15,019 bases of DNA. Origin: RGIG5299 sp045542315 (GTDB taxonomy: Bacteria; Bacillota; Clostridia; Oscillospirales; RGIG5299). Below are positions 8,132 to 14,933 of the stretch, one piece after another. Location of the stretch: contig JAZQKU010000045.1 of NCBI GenBank assembly GCA_045542315.1, forward strand, positions 1-15,019, in the 5' to 3' direction. The first letter of the stretch is position 1, and each line of letters opens with the position of its first letter. A model generated the notes under the pieces. It worked only from the letters and a program-made list of their open reading frames with translations, was not told the DNA's origin and searched no databases. Made by a program: the position numbers and the translations under genes.

Positions 8132-8710
8132 TTATTTCTCCTCGGGGGTTACTGATTTTTCCTCTTTATTTTTCTTGAAAAGAGAAAGATATATAAGTCC
8201 GTATTCTACGAATGCATAGATTGAAAAGAGCAATACGGCAAGATATGCTGCGTTGATATATATGGGGTCAAAGCTCTTGGGATAAACTATCGCAACGCAT
8301 ATTACAACGAAAAAGAGAGAGGTTGCAAGCTTACCGTACCATTTTGCGGGGATTACCTCTTTTATTCCCTTTACCATAAACGCCGCGCCTACTATCATGG
8401 TAAGCTCCTTAAGAGCGTAGATGAAGAAAAACCAGAAATTCAACGTGCCGCTTATTGCAAGACCGAGCATTACGGTAATATACATAAGCTTATCGGCAAG
8501 AGGATCAAGTACTATTCCCACCTTTGATACGAGGTTGCATTTTCTTGCGATATATCCGTCAGCCACGTCGGAAAGGCAAGCTACGAGAAAGCAGACAAGA
8601 GAAAGCCATCTCATATCGGGAAGGGTGAAGTATATAACTGCATAAACGGGAATGAGCACCAATCTGAAAAGAGTGATAATATTTGGTACTGTCAAAAATT
8701 TTTCTTTCAT
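8132..8710 (-). CDS. pgsA: CDP-diacylglycerol-glycerol-3-phosphate 3-phosphatidyltransferase
   Basis: Membrane enzyme making phosphatidylglycerol phosphate from CDP-diacylglycerol and glycerol-3-phosphate, the committed step to phosphatidylglycerol and hence to cardiolipin and lipoteichoic acid. The 192-residue product has the complete CDP-alcohol phosphotransferase signature: D51-G52-x2-A55-R56-x8-G65-x3-D69-x3-D73, with D48 preceding it. The N-terminal VPNIITLFRLVLIP (8-21) is typical of PgsA. About six membrane helices are visible. It lies 8 nt after cvpA with GAGGTG just before the ATG, and its last codons carry the ribosome site of clpE. Related CDP-alcohol transferases exist, but length and N-terminus favour PgsA. 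Confidence 0.93.
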   Translation of the reverse strand: MKEKFLTVPNIITLFRLVLIPVYAVIYFTLPDMRWLSLVCFLVACLSDVADGYIARKCNLVSKVGIVLDPLADKLMYITVMLGLAISGTLNFWFFFIYALKELTMIVGAAFMVKGIKEVIPAKWYGKLATSLFFVVICVAIVYPKSFDPIYINAAYLAVLLFSIYAFVEYGLIYLSLFKKNKEEKSVTPEEK

Positions 8711-8718
8711 GTTGCACC

Positions 8719-9459
8719 TCAGAAGCTGATGTTATAAAATATTTCAAAAAGATATGTATCTTCGATCTGCTGATCGGTAATCAATGAGTTTCCGCTCTCA
8801 TCAACAAGATTCGGCATCAAAAGCTTTAATCCAAGGGTGAGAACCAAAACCGTAAGAATTCCGAATATCGCTCCTATTGCCGCGCCGCCGAGACTGTTGA
8901 ACTGTTTAAGAACGGGTAGCTCGAATATCTTGTCGAAAATCACTGATAAAAGCTTTAATACTATCAAGGCCGCTATGAATATGACTATAAAGCTTAAAAT
9001 TTTACTGAGTCCCTGCGACACCGTTTCGGTAAGGTGGTCGGCAAAGAATTTGAGCTTGCCCTCGGCATTTGCGGCCGCCTCGGAATAAAGCTCCTTGAGG
9101 CTTTCCTTTGAAAGACCGACTACCGACATAAAGCCCTCGATCTTGCCTGATATAGAGTCGATAACGCCCGCATAATCCTTTTCCGTCAGCTCGTTTGTGT
9201 TCTTTTCCTCTCCGTAGGTTTCCTCGGAGTAATCCTTCACCGATTCGGAAAGCGTTTCCTCAACCAGTCCGCTCAAGGCGGGTGAAACCCATTTTTCGGA
9301 AACGAAGGTACCGACGGGTCCCGAAAGCATTATTGCAATTACTACCGCAATAACGCCCGAAAGCAGCCCGAAAAATGCTTTTGAAAAGCCTTTTTTGGCA
9401 AAAACTATTATGAAAATTGCGATTATCAGGGCGACCGCACCGTCAAGTATCCAATTCAT
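8719..9459 (-). CDS. CvpA-family membrane protein
   Basis: Four-helix membrane protein of 246 residues related to CvpA (colicin V production protein), a family of uncertain molecular function linked to envelope integrity and cell-surface growth. Helices fall at about 4-22, 27-47, 152-175 and 192-215. The conserved turn NSLGGAAIGAIFG (188-200) before the last helix is the family hallmark. Between helices 2 and 3 lies an unusually long hydrophilic, acidic, mostly helical insertion of about 100 residues (50-150). The ATG follows the upstream stop by 4 nt, with a purine-rich GAGATGA site. It is flanked by the DUF5711 gene and pgsA, an envelope-related context. Confidence 0.85.
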   Translation of the reverse strand: MNWILDGAVALIIAIFIIVFAKKGFSKAFFGLLSGVIAVVIAIMLSGPVGTFVSEKWVSPALSGLVEETLSESVKDYSEETYGEEKNTNELTEKDYAGVIDSISGKIEGFMSVVGLSKESLKELYSEAAANAEGKLKFFADHLTETVSQGLSKILSFIVIFIAALIVLKLLSVIFDKIFELPVLKQFNSLGGAAIGAIFGILTVLVLTLGLKLLMPNLVDESGNSLITDQQIEDTYLFEIFYNISF

Positions 9460-9463
9460 AGCT

Positions 9464-10714
9464 TCATCTCTTTTCTATAATTTCTCCGCCTGTGGCGGTT
9501 ATAAGTATTACCGAGTTCTTAATTGCTATTATTGCCTTACGGTCGGAAACGGGATAGTTTTCCGTTTTACCGTCTTTAAGATTTATCTTCGAGTAATAGC
9601 TTTCTCCGAGTGTCCAGAGCGCGTCACTCGAAACGGACATCGATAAAAGGCTTCTTGCATTGCTTTTATTTAACAGTTCGCCGTTTGAATCAAATACCGT
9701 TATTTCATATCCCTCGGTGCCTTTGGTCGTTACCGCAACGGCGGTATTTTTACCGTCGGCCCCCGAAACAACGGCAAGCGTTTTGCCGTCAAAGCCGTAT
9801 TTCGAGATTATTTCACCGTTTTTGTTTATAAAATAAACGCTTTTATCGGTTATTGCAACCAAATTACCGTCGGCTTTGTGAAAGAGAGTGTGGGGATATT
9901 CGTTTCCGAGCTCACAGATCGCATATGGCTCGCTTTGACCGTAACGGTAGAGAATTATCTCGCCGCCCATTTCTGCGTCCTTCGGATAAACGCAGGCAAG
10001 TGCTATCCGCTTGTTATCGGGTGAGGTTTCCGCGGCGGAAACGTATCTGTCGTATCGGTAGATGGTGAATATCGGAGAAAAGGTTGTGTCAAACACCGTT
10101 ATTTTGTTTTTGTGGTCCTTAGCATAGCTGCAGACCGCAAGGTGGTTGCCCTTTCCCATTGACGCAAAGGTTATCGGCATTTCCGAATTGTATTCAAAAA
10201 CCTTTTCAAAGCTGTTGGAAACAAAAAGGTTCGTCCCTCCAAGGTCGTAGGCCACGAGATATTTATCGGACGCCGTGAGCATCGGGGTTTTGAATACTGC
10301 GGAATTTAAGGAAAGTAAATAGCCTCTGTCGTCAAAGACCGAAAGCTCTCCACCCGAAACCACCGCAACTCCGTTTTTGTATTCAATAATACGCGTTTTT
10401 TCGCTTTCGGCAAATTCGAAGCTGCTGTTCGGAGCTATTTCGGTGTTGAAATTATAGCTTACCTTAACAAAAAATCGGCGGACGTTATCGTAGTTTATTC
10501 TGCCTCCGTAAATAAAGAGCAGCACGGCAACGAGAAGAAAAATTATTGCCGCCGTAAAAATACGCGCCTTTTTAACTATCGACAGCTTATCCTTTTTTAC
10601 CATTGTATCGTCAACGATATCGGGCTCGGTTATTCCGTCGGTAAACCCGTTTTCAAGGATATCTTCATTTTTTATTGTTATTTCGTTATCAATCGGTTCG
10701 TTATTCTGTTTCAA
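9464..10714 (-). CDS. DUF5711-family protein: single-pass membrane anchor with extracellular beta-propeller-like domain
   Basis: Protein of 416 residues with no known function. A polar, acidic cytoplasmic N-terminus (1-45) precedes one membrane helix (about 52-70) with positive residues on its inner side (KKAR, 48-51), so the rest should be outside the cell. The extracellular part (about 90-416) consists of repeating short strands, each with a pattern like xVFDxxG, as in FDDRGYLLSL, VFDTTFSPIF, INKNGEIISKYG and VFDSNGELLNK. This looks like a WD40/PQQ-type beta-propeller, the arrangement reported for DUF5711. The start is TTG (10712-10714) with an ideal GGGGAGG site 6 nt upstream, and it overlaps the truA stop by 14 nt. 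Its position before cvpA suggests an envelope role, but that is inference from neighbours. Confidence 0.8.
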   Translation of the reverse strand: MKQNNEPIDNEITIKNEDILENGFTDGITEPDIVDDTMVKKDKLSIVKKARIFTAAIIFLLVAVLLFIYGGRINYDNVRRFFVKVSYNFNTEIAPNSSFEFAESEKTRIIEYKNGVAVVSGGELSVFDDRGYLLSLNSAVFKTPMLTASDKYLVAYDLGGTNLFVSNSFEKVFEYNSEMPITFASMGKGNHLAVCSYAKDHKNKITVFDTTFSPIFTIYRYDRYVSAAETSPDNKRIALACVYPKDAEMGGEIILYRYGQSEPYAICELGNEYPHTLFHKADGNLVAITDKSVYFINKNGEIISKYGFDGKTLAVVSGADGKNTAVAVTTKGTEGYEITVFDSNGELLNKSNARSLLSMSVSSDALWTLGESYYSKINLKDGKTENYPVSDRKAIIAIKNSVILITATGGEIIEKR

Positions 10715-11459
10715 AGATATCCTCCCCGTAACAGACGTTGTTTAAGTAAAGTCCGTCACCCGAAACGGTCTTTCCCGCAAGCTCGCGGTTATAGCCCGAA
10801 AAAAGTGACTCAATTTCCGAAAGGGTTATCTTCCCCTCGTTATATTTAAGTGCTGTGCCTACTAAAATTCTCACCATATTGTAGAGAAAACCGTTTCCTC
10901 TTACTCTGTACTCAACCAGGTCGCCGTTTTGAGTGAACTCCGAGCTGTAAATCGTGCGGACCTTATCCTTCACAGAGCTTCCCGTTGCGGAAAACGAGGA
11001 AAAATCGTGACAGCCTACGAAAAGCGCCGCCGCTTCGTTAAGCTTTTTGATATCAAGCGGATATTTATAATTCAAAACGCGATTTTCGTAAAACGGCTCG
11101 TGGGTTCTTGAAGGATAGATCTTATAGATATATTCCTTTTCAAGCGCCGAAAATCTCGAATGAAAATCCTCTTTTACAAGATATGCGTTTTTAACGGCAA
11201 TATCCTTTGGAAGAGCGCTGTTTAACGCCGCCTTTAAGCTTTTTGGAGAAATTTTTATATCAGCAGTGAAATTGCAATAGTAATTTATTGCGTGAACGCC
11301 GCTGTCTGTTCTTCCGCAGCCCTTTAAGGAAACGGAAATTCCGAGCGTTTCCTTTATTACGCCTTCAAGGGTCTCGCTTACCGTTACGGCATTTTTCTGC
11401 TTTTGCCAGCCGTGATAACGCGAGCCGACAAAGGTGATATGAAGAAGATAGTTTTTCAC
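10701..11459 (-). CDS. truA: tRNA pseudouridine(38-40) synthase TruA
   Basis: Converts uridines 38-40 of the tRNA anticodon arm to pseudouridine. The frame is open from 11516, but the GTG at 11459 gives the normal N-terminus (KNYLLHITFVGSRYHGWQKQ) and 252 residues, the usual Bacillus-like length; the longer start would overlap ecfT by 35 nt. The ribosome site AAGGGGG is rather far, about 11 nt. The catalytic motif GCGRTDSGVHA (47-57) contains the essential Asp52. Later landmarks are FHSRFSA, KEYIYKI, DFSSF and FLYNMVRILVGT, all typical of TruA. It follows ecfT, the conserved partner order, but the ribosomal protein genes rplM-rpsI that usually come next are missing. Confidence 0.95.
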   Translation of the reverse strand: MKNYLLHITFVGSRYHGWQKQKNAVTVSETLEGVIKETLGISVSLKGCGRTDSGVHAINYYCNFTADIKISPKSLKAALNSALPKDIAVKNAYLVKEDFHSRFSALEKEYIYKIYPSRTHEPFYENRVLNYKYPLDIKKLNEAAALFVGCHDFSSFSATGSSVKDKVRTIYSSEFTQNGDLVEYRVRGNGFLYNMVRILVGTALKYNEGKITLSEIESLFSGYNRELAGKTVSGDGLYLNNVCYGEDIFETE

Positions 11460-11481
11460 GGAATAAGCGTCCCCCTTTTCT

Positions 11482-12318
11482 TTAAATTGAGAAAATGAAA
11501 TTTTTAAGCAAAGCATTTACCGCAATTACCGCCGCAAACAAAAGAACAACGGTAAAAAGCGAAAGGTAATCGCGTGCCTTTAAGGAATACTGCTTTACGC
11601 GGGTCCTTCCCTTTCCGCCGGTGTAGCAGCGACACTCCATTGCCGTTGCAAGCTCCTCGGCTCTTCTGAATGCCGAAACGAAAAGCGGAACCAAAATGGG
11701 AATCAGCGCTTTTGCTCTTTTTATCAGACCGCCCTCCGAGAAGTTTGAGCCTCTTGACCTTTGCGCAGACATTATCTTTTCCGTTTCCTCAATGAGAGTG
11801 GGAATAAAGCGGAGCGCGATGGTCATCATCATTGAAAATTCGTGAACGGGAACCTTTATTGCGTTAAGCGGAGAAAGAATCCGCTCGATTCCGTCGGTAA
11901 GAGCTATGGGGGAGGTCGTGTAGGTGAGCAGTGAGGTGGTAGTTATAAGGAGCGTTATTCTCATAACCATTACCGCTGCCGTAAGCAAGCCCTCATAAGT
12001 TATTGTAAACTGCCAACCGAAAATATCTATCGGGGTGAATATCGGGGTGCCCTTTACGTAGAAGATATTTAAAACCGTTGTAAATACGATTATGAACAAA
12101 AGCGGCTTCAAGCTTTTGAATATCAGCTTCGGTGATATTCTTGAAATTGCAATCAGGATAAACGAAAAAAGCATTACTGCCAGAAAGCTCGCTATATTTC
12201 TTGCAACGAAAAGCAAAACTATATACAAAACGGTGAGTATTATCTTCATTCGGGGGTCAAGACGGTGAAGAAGTGAGTTTCCGGGGAAAAACTGACCGAT
12301 GGTGATATCCTTAAGCAT
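11482..12318 (-). CDS. ecfT: ECF transporter transmembrane subunit EcfT
   Basis: Membrane coupling subunit of an energy-coupling factor transporter. It links the ATPase pair to exchangeable substrate-binding S proteins for vitamins or metals. Taken from ATG at 12318 it has 278 residues with about five to six membrane helices. The N-terminus DITIGQFFPGNSLLHRLDPRMK is characteristic. Both coupling motifs on the cytoplasmic helices are present: SAQRSRG, and AMECRCY just before the Gly/Arg-rich GGKGRTR. A GTG at 12327 is an alternative start adding three residues. I prefer the ATG because it forms the same 8-nt ATGNNTAA overlap with the upstream stop seen twice elsewhere in this operon, and because GGTGG lies 5 nt upstream. 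Confidence 0.94.
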   Translation of the reverse strand: MLKDITIGQFFPGNSLLHRLDPRMKIILTVLYIVLLFVARNIASFLAVMLFSFILIAISRISPKLIFKSLKPLLFIIVFTTVLNIFYVKGTPIFTPIDIFGWQFTITYEGLLTAAVMVMRITLLITTTSLLTYTTSPIALTDGIERILSPLNAIKVPVHEFSMMMTIALRFIPTLIEETEKIMSAQRSRGSNFSEGGLIKRAKALIPILVPLFVSAFRRAEELATAMECRCYTGGKGRTRVKQYSLKARDYLSLFTVVLLFAAVIAVNALLKNFIFSI

Positions 12319-13171
12319 TTTTGCCACCGTCCTTTACCCTTACTATCTCGGTTACCGCCTGATCTACGGTATAAACGCCGCCCCTTACAGGGTAACCCTT
12401 TGTTTCAAGCTCCTCGAATACCGAGGTGAGCATCGGCACGTCAAGACCGATTTCCTTGAGGCGGGCGCTTTTCTTGAATACCTCCGATATTTCGGTAAAC
12501 ATTTCAAGGCGCGCATTATTCATAACAAGGACCTTTTCGCAGTTTCTTGCAATATCGTCCATATTGTGGGAGGAAAGAATTACCGTTTTCCCCTCTTTTT
12601 CGTGGTAGTCGCGAAGGTTTGCAAGTATGCTGTCTCTTCCCACAGGGTCAAGGCCTGCGGCAGGCTCGTCGAGCACAAGGATTTCGGGACGCATTGCTAT
12701 AACTCCCGCTATTGCAACCCTTCTCTTCTGACCGCCCGAAAGCTCAAAGGGCGATTTTTCCAAAATATCCTCGGAAAGCCCCGAGAATTTAAGGCCCTCG
12801 AAAACTCTTTCCTTTATTTCTTCCTCGGAAAGGCCCATATTTTTGGGGCCGAAGGCTATATCCTTATAGACGGTTTCTTCAAAAAGCTGATGCTCGGGAT
12901 ACTGAAAAACAAGGCCGACCTTGAAGCAAATTCCCTTGGCGTTTTGCTTTTCGGCTATGTTGGCGCCGTCGATATATATTTCGCCCGATTCAGGCTTCAA
13001 AAGCCCGTTAAAGCATTGCAAAAGAGTTGATTTACCCGAACCGGTGTGCCCGATAAGTCCGATAAACTCACCCTTGTTTATTGAAAACGATACGTCGTTT
13101 AACGCGGTTATCTCAAACGGTGTGCCCACGCCGTATCTGTAGGTTAAGTTTTTTACCTCAATCTGTGCCAC
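12311..13171 (-). CDS. ecfA2: ECF transporter ATP-binding subunit EcfA2
   Basis: One of two ABC ATPases driving the ECF transporter. The frame extends to 13216, but a GTG at 13171 has a strong GGAGG site 7 nt upstream and yields the expected start AQIEVKNLTYRYG, 286 residues. Motifs: Walker A GHTGSGKST (41-49), Q-loop region VFQYPEHQLFEETVYKDIAFGP (88-109), whose PEHQLFEETV wording is diagnostic of EcfA2, signature LSGGQ (144-148), Walker B ILVLDEP (164-170) and H-loop SSHNMDD (200-206). The start overlaps the ecfA1 stop by 14 nt. It forms a heterodimer with EcfA1 on EcfT. Confidence 0.95.
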   Translation of the reverse strand: MAQIEVKNLTYRYGVGTPFEITALNDVSFSINKGEFIGLIGHTGSGKSTLLQCFNGLLKPESGEIYIDGANIAEKQNAKGICFKVGLVFQYPEHQLFEETVYKDIAFGPKNMGLSEEEIKERVFEGLKFSGLSEDILEKSPFELSGGQKRRVAIAGVIAMRPEILVLDEPAAGLDPVGRDSILANLRDYHEKEGKTVILSSHNMDDIARNCEKVLVMNNARLEMFTEISEVFKKSARLKEIGLDVPMLTSVFEELETKGYPVRGGVYTVDQAVTEIVRVKDGGKNA

Positions 13172-14009
13172 GGTCTTCCTCCAAAATCCTTTCAACAACA
13201 GAAACGCATTCGTCATCGGATATTACCGCAAGCGGAACCTTTATATCCCTTTCGCGAAGCGCAAACATAAGCTCGGTGGTCTGCGGTACGTCAAGCCCGA
13301 TACTCTTTAAAAGCCCCGCATTCTGAAATACGTAATGGGGCGTGCCGTCAAGCATTACCTCGCCTTTATTCATAACGATTACTCTTTTTGCCTTTGCCGC
13401 CTCGTCCATATAGTGAGTTATAAGGACGATGGTTATATTTTCCTCTTCGTTGAGTCTTTTTATGGTTTTCATTACCTCTTTGCGGCCCTTGGGGTCAAGC
13501 ATCGCGGTAGGCTCATCGAGGATTATGCATTTCGGCTTCATTGCAAGCAAGCCCGCAATGGCAACGCGCTGCTTCTGACCGCCCGAAAGCATATTTGCCG
13601 AATGGTCCTTATATTTGGTCATTCCGACAGCCAAAAGCGCCTCATCGACTCTTTTTCTTATTTCCGACGGCTCTATTCCGAGATTTTCGGGAGCAAACGC
13701 AACGTCCTCCTCGACTATTGAAGCAACTATCTGATTATCGGGATTCTGAAAAACCATTCCCGCCGTGCGGCGTATTTCCATCAGACGCTCATCGTCGGAG
13801 GTGTCGATACCGTCAACGGTTACCCTGCCCTCCGTGGGAAGAAGTATTCCGTTAAGCAGCTTTGCAAGAGTGGATTTTCCCGAACCGTTATGGCCGAGTA
13901 TTGCAAGAAATTCGCCTTCCTCGATTTCGATATTTATATTTTTAAGCGCCGCCGCAGACAGATCGTCGTTATAGGCAAACGAAAGATTTTCGGTTTTAAT
14001 AAATGCCAT
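13158..14009 (-). CDS. ecfA1: ECF transporter ATP-binding subunit EcfA1
   Basis: Partner ABC ATPase of the ECF transporter, 283 residues. Motifs: Walker A GHNGSGKST (39-47), Q-loop VFQNPDNQIVASIVEEDVAFAPENLG (86-111) with the PDNQ wording typical of EcfA1, signature LSGGQ (141-145) followed by KQRVAIAG, Walker B CIILDEP (161-167) and H-loop THYMDEA (198-204). The C-terminal domain (about 215-283) includes TTELMFALRE, also typical of this subunit. The ATG lies 5 nt after the methyltransferase stop and the ribosome site is weak (AGTGA about 6 nt upstream), so translation may depend on the upstream gene. No S component gene is in the window, so this is likely a shared group II module serving S proteins encoded elsewhere. 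Confidence 0.95.
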   Translation of the reverse strand: MAFIKTENLSFAYNDDLSAAALKNINIEIEEGEFLAILGHNGSGKSTLAKLLNGILLPTEGRVTVDGIDTSDDERLMEIRRTAGMVFQNPDNQIVASIVEEDVAFAPENLGIEPSEIRKRVDEALLAVGMTKYKDHSANMLSGGQKQRVAIAGLLAMKPKCIILDEPTAMLDPKGRKEVMKTIKRLNEEENITIVLITHYMDEAAKAKRVIVMNKGEVMLDGTPHYVFQNAGLLKSIGLDVPQTTELMFALRERDIKVPLAVISDDECVSVVERILEEDRGTD

Positions 14010-14014
14010 TTATA

Positions 14015-14881
14015 TCACTTTTTCCTTAACATAAATCTCGCGGTTGAGCCGCAAGGAAGACAAAGCTTGCTGTTTTTTATGGGAATAAGAAGCTCGCCTG
14101 CGTCACATTCACCCTCATATTCGGGTGAGAATGCCGATAAAAGAGTGGTTTTCATTGTTTCTGCCGAAAGACCCGCAGTGTAGGAATTTAAAAGCACGAA
14201 AAGCGGATCGTCGGATAAAACACCCTTTAAGAGAGTTAAGAAGCCGTATATCTGATCTTCAAGCTTCCATACCTCGCCGCCCGGGCCTCTGCCGTATGAG
14301 GGGGGATCAAGAATTATCGCGTCGTACTTTTTGCCGCGGCGTATCTCTCTTTCAACGAATTTGACGCAATCGTCAACAATATAGCGAATGGGGGCATCTT
14401 TAAGGCCCGAGGATATCGCGTTTTCCTTTGCCCAGAGCACCATGCCCTTTGAGGCGTCAACGTGGCAGACCTCCGCGCCCGCGGAAGCCGCGGCAAGAGT
14501 GGCGGCACCGGTGTAGGCAAAGAGATTAAGAACTCTTATAGGTCTGTTTGCTTCCTTGACCGTTTTTGAAATGAAATCCCAGTTTACCGACTGCTCGGGA
14601 AAAATTCCCGTGTGCTTGAAGCTCATCGGTTTTAAATTGAAGGTAAGGCTTTTATAGTTTATCTGCCATACCTCGGGGAGCTTTTTGATATCCCATGAGC
14701 CGCCTCCCGATGCAGAACGGTTATAGACCGCATTCGCTTTTTTCCAGATGGCAGGGTCTGATCCCTCCCAGATTATCTGCGGGTCGGGGCGCGAAAGAAT
14801 ATAGTCGCCGAAGCGCTCAAGCTTTCTTCCGCGTGATGCATCAAGTATTTCGTAATCTTTCCAGCTGTCGTTTAAAAACAT
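14015..14881 (-). CDS. Class I SAM-dependent methyltransferase (COG1092/RlmI-like, no PUA domain)
   Basis: Rossmann-fold methyltransferase of 288 residues. The SAM-binding motif I is VLNLFAYTGAATLAAA (117-132), motif II is HVDAS (140-144), motif III region is IVDDC (168-172), and the catalytic motif is DPPSYGRGP (192-200). The segment KHTGIFPEQSVNWDF (89-103) before the fold is typical of the COG1092/Methyltrans_SAM group that includes RlmI, which makes 5-methylcytosine in 23S rRNA. RlmI-type enzymes carry an N-terminal PUA domain and are about 100 residues longer; here it is replaced by about 80 residues without a domain I recognise. Substrate is therefore unassigned, though RNA is most likely. 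It is the promoter-proximal gene, with AGAGGG 7 nt before the ATG and a promoter about 50 bp further up. Confidence 0.85.
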   Translation of the reverse strand: MFLNDSWKDYEILDASRGRKLERFGDYILSRPDPQIIWEGSDPAIWKKANAVYNRSASGGGSWDIKKLPEVWQINYKSLTFNLKPMSFKHTGIFPEQSVNWDFISKTVKEANRPIRVLNLFAYTGAATLAAASAGAEVCHVDASKGMVLWAKENAISSGLKDAPIRYIVDDCVKFVEREIRRGKKYDAIILDPPSYGRGPGGEVWKLEDQIYGFLTLLKGVLSDDPLFVLLNSYTAGLSAETMKTTLLSAFSPEYEGECDAGELLIPIKNSKLCLPCGSTARFMLRKK

Positions 14882-14913
14882 AGAGATTCCCTCTCATAGA
14901 TATAAATATCCAA

Positions 14914-14931
14914 TATAATAATATTATTATA
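14914..14931. repeat. 18-bp perfect AT-only palindrome at the predicted transcription start
   Basis: The bases read TATAATAAT followed by ATTATTATA, an exact inverted repeat with no spacer. It lies 2 bp downstream of the -10 box and overlaps the predicted start point near 14927. It could be an operator or only a by-product of a region that is almost entirely A and T. No binding protein is suggested by the sequence itself. Confidence 0.45.
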
Positions 14932-14933
14932 AT

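Noticed and set aside
7404..8219. Plus-strand open frames of 106 and 134 codons opposite clpE and the end of pgsA
   Set aside because: Both are antisense to well-supported genes, have composition expected of shadow frames, and no promoter or ribosome site was seen.
8680..8700. TTGACA on the minus strand near the pgsA start, a possible -35 box
   Set aside because: It is the coding sequence for Leu-Thr in the conserved PgsA N-terminus, and no -10 box lies at 16-18 bp.
12319..12327. GTG start at 12327 for ecfT
   Set aside because: Possible, but the only ribosome site is AAAGGA about 2 nt away, which is too close; the ATG at 12318 has better spacing and the recurring overlap geometry.
12299..13030. 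A 243-codon open frame on the plus strand opposite ecfA2
   Set aside because: It lies wholly over a motif-complete ABC ATPase gene, its product resembles no family I know, it lacks a convincing ribosome site, and it is an expected by-product of codon bias on the other strand.
13335..13855. Plus-strand open frames of 128 and 104 codons opposite ecfA1
   Set aside because: They overlap each other and the conserved ATPase motifs on the minus strand; no independent coding evidence.
14882..14897. Short inverted repeat AGAGA/TCTCT flanking the ribosome site of the methyltransferase gene
   Set aside because: The stem would be about 4-5 weak base pairs with a tiny loop; not enough to propose translational control.
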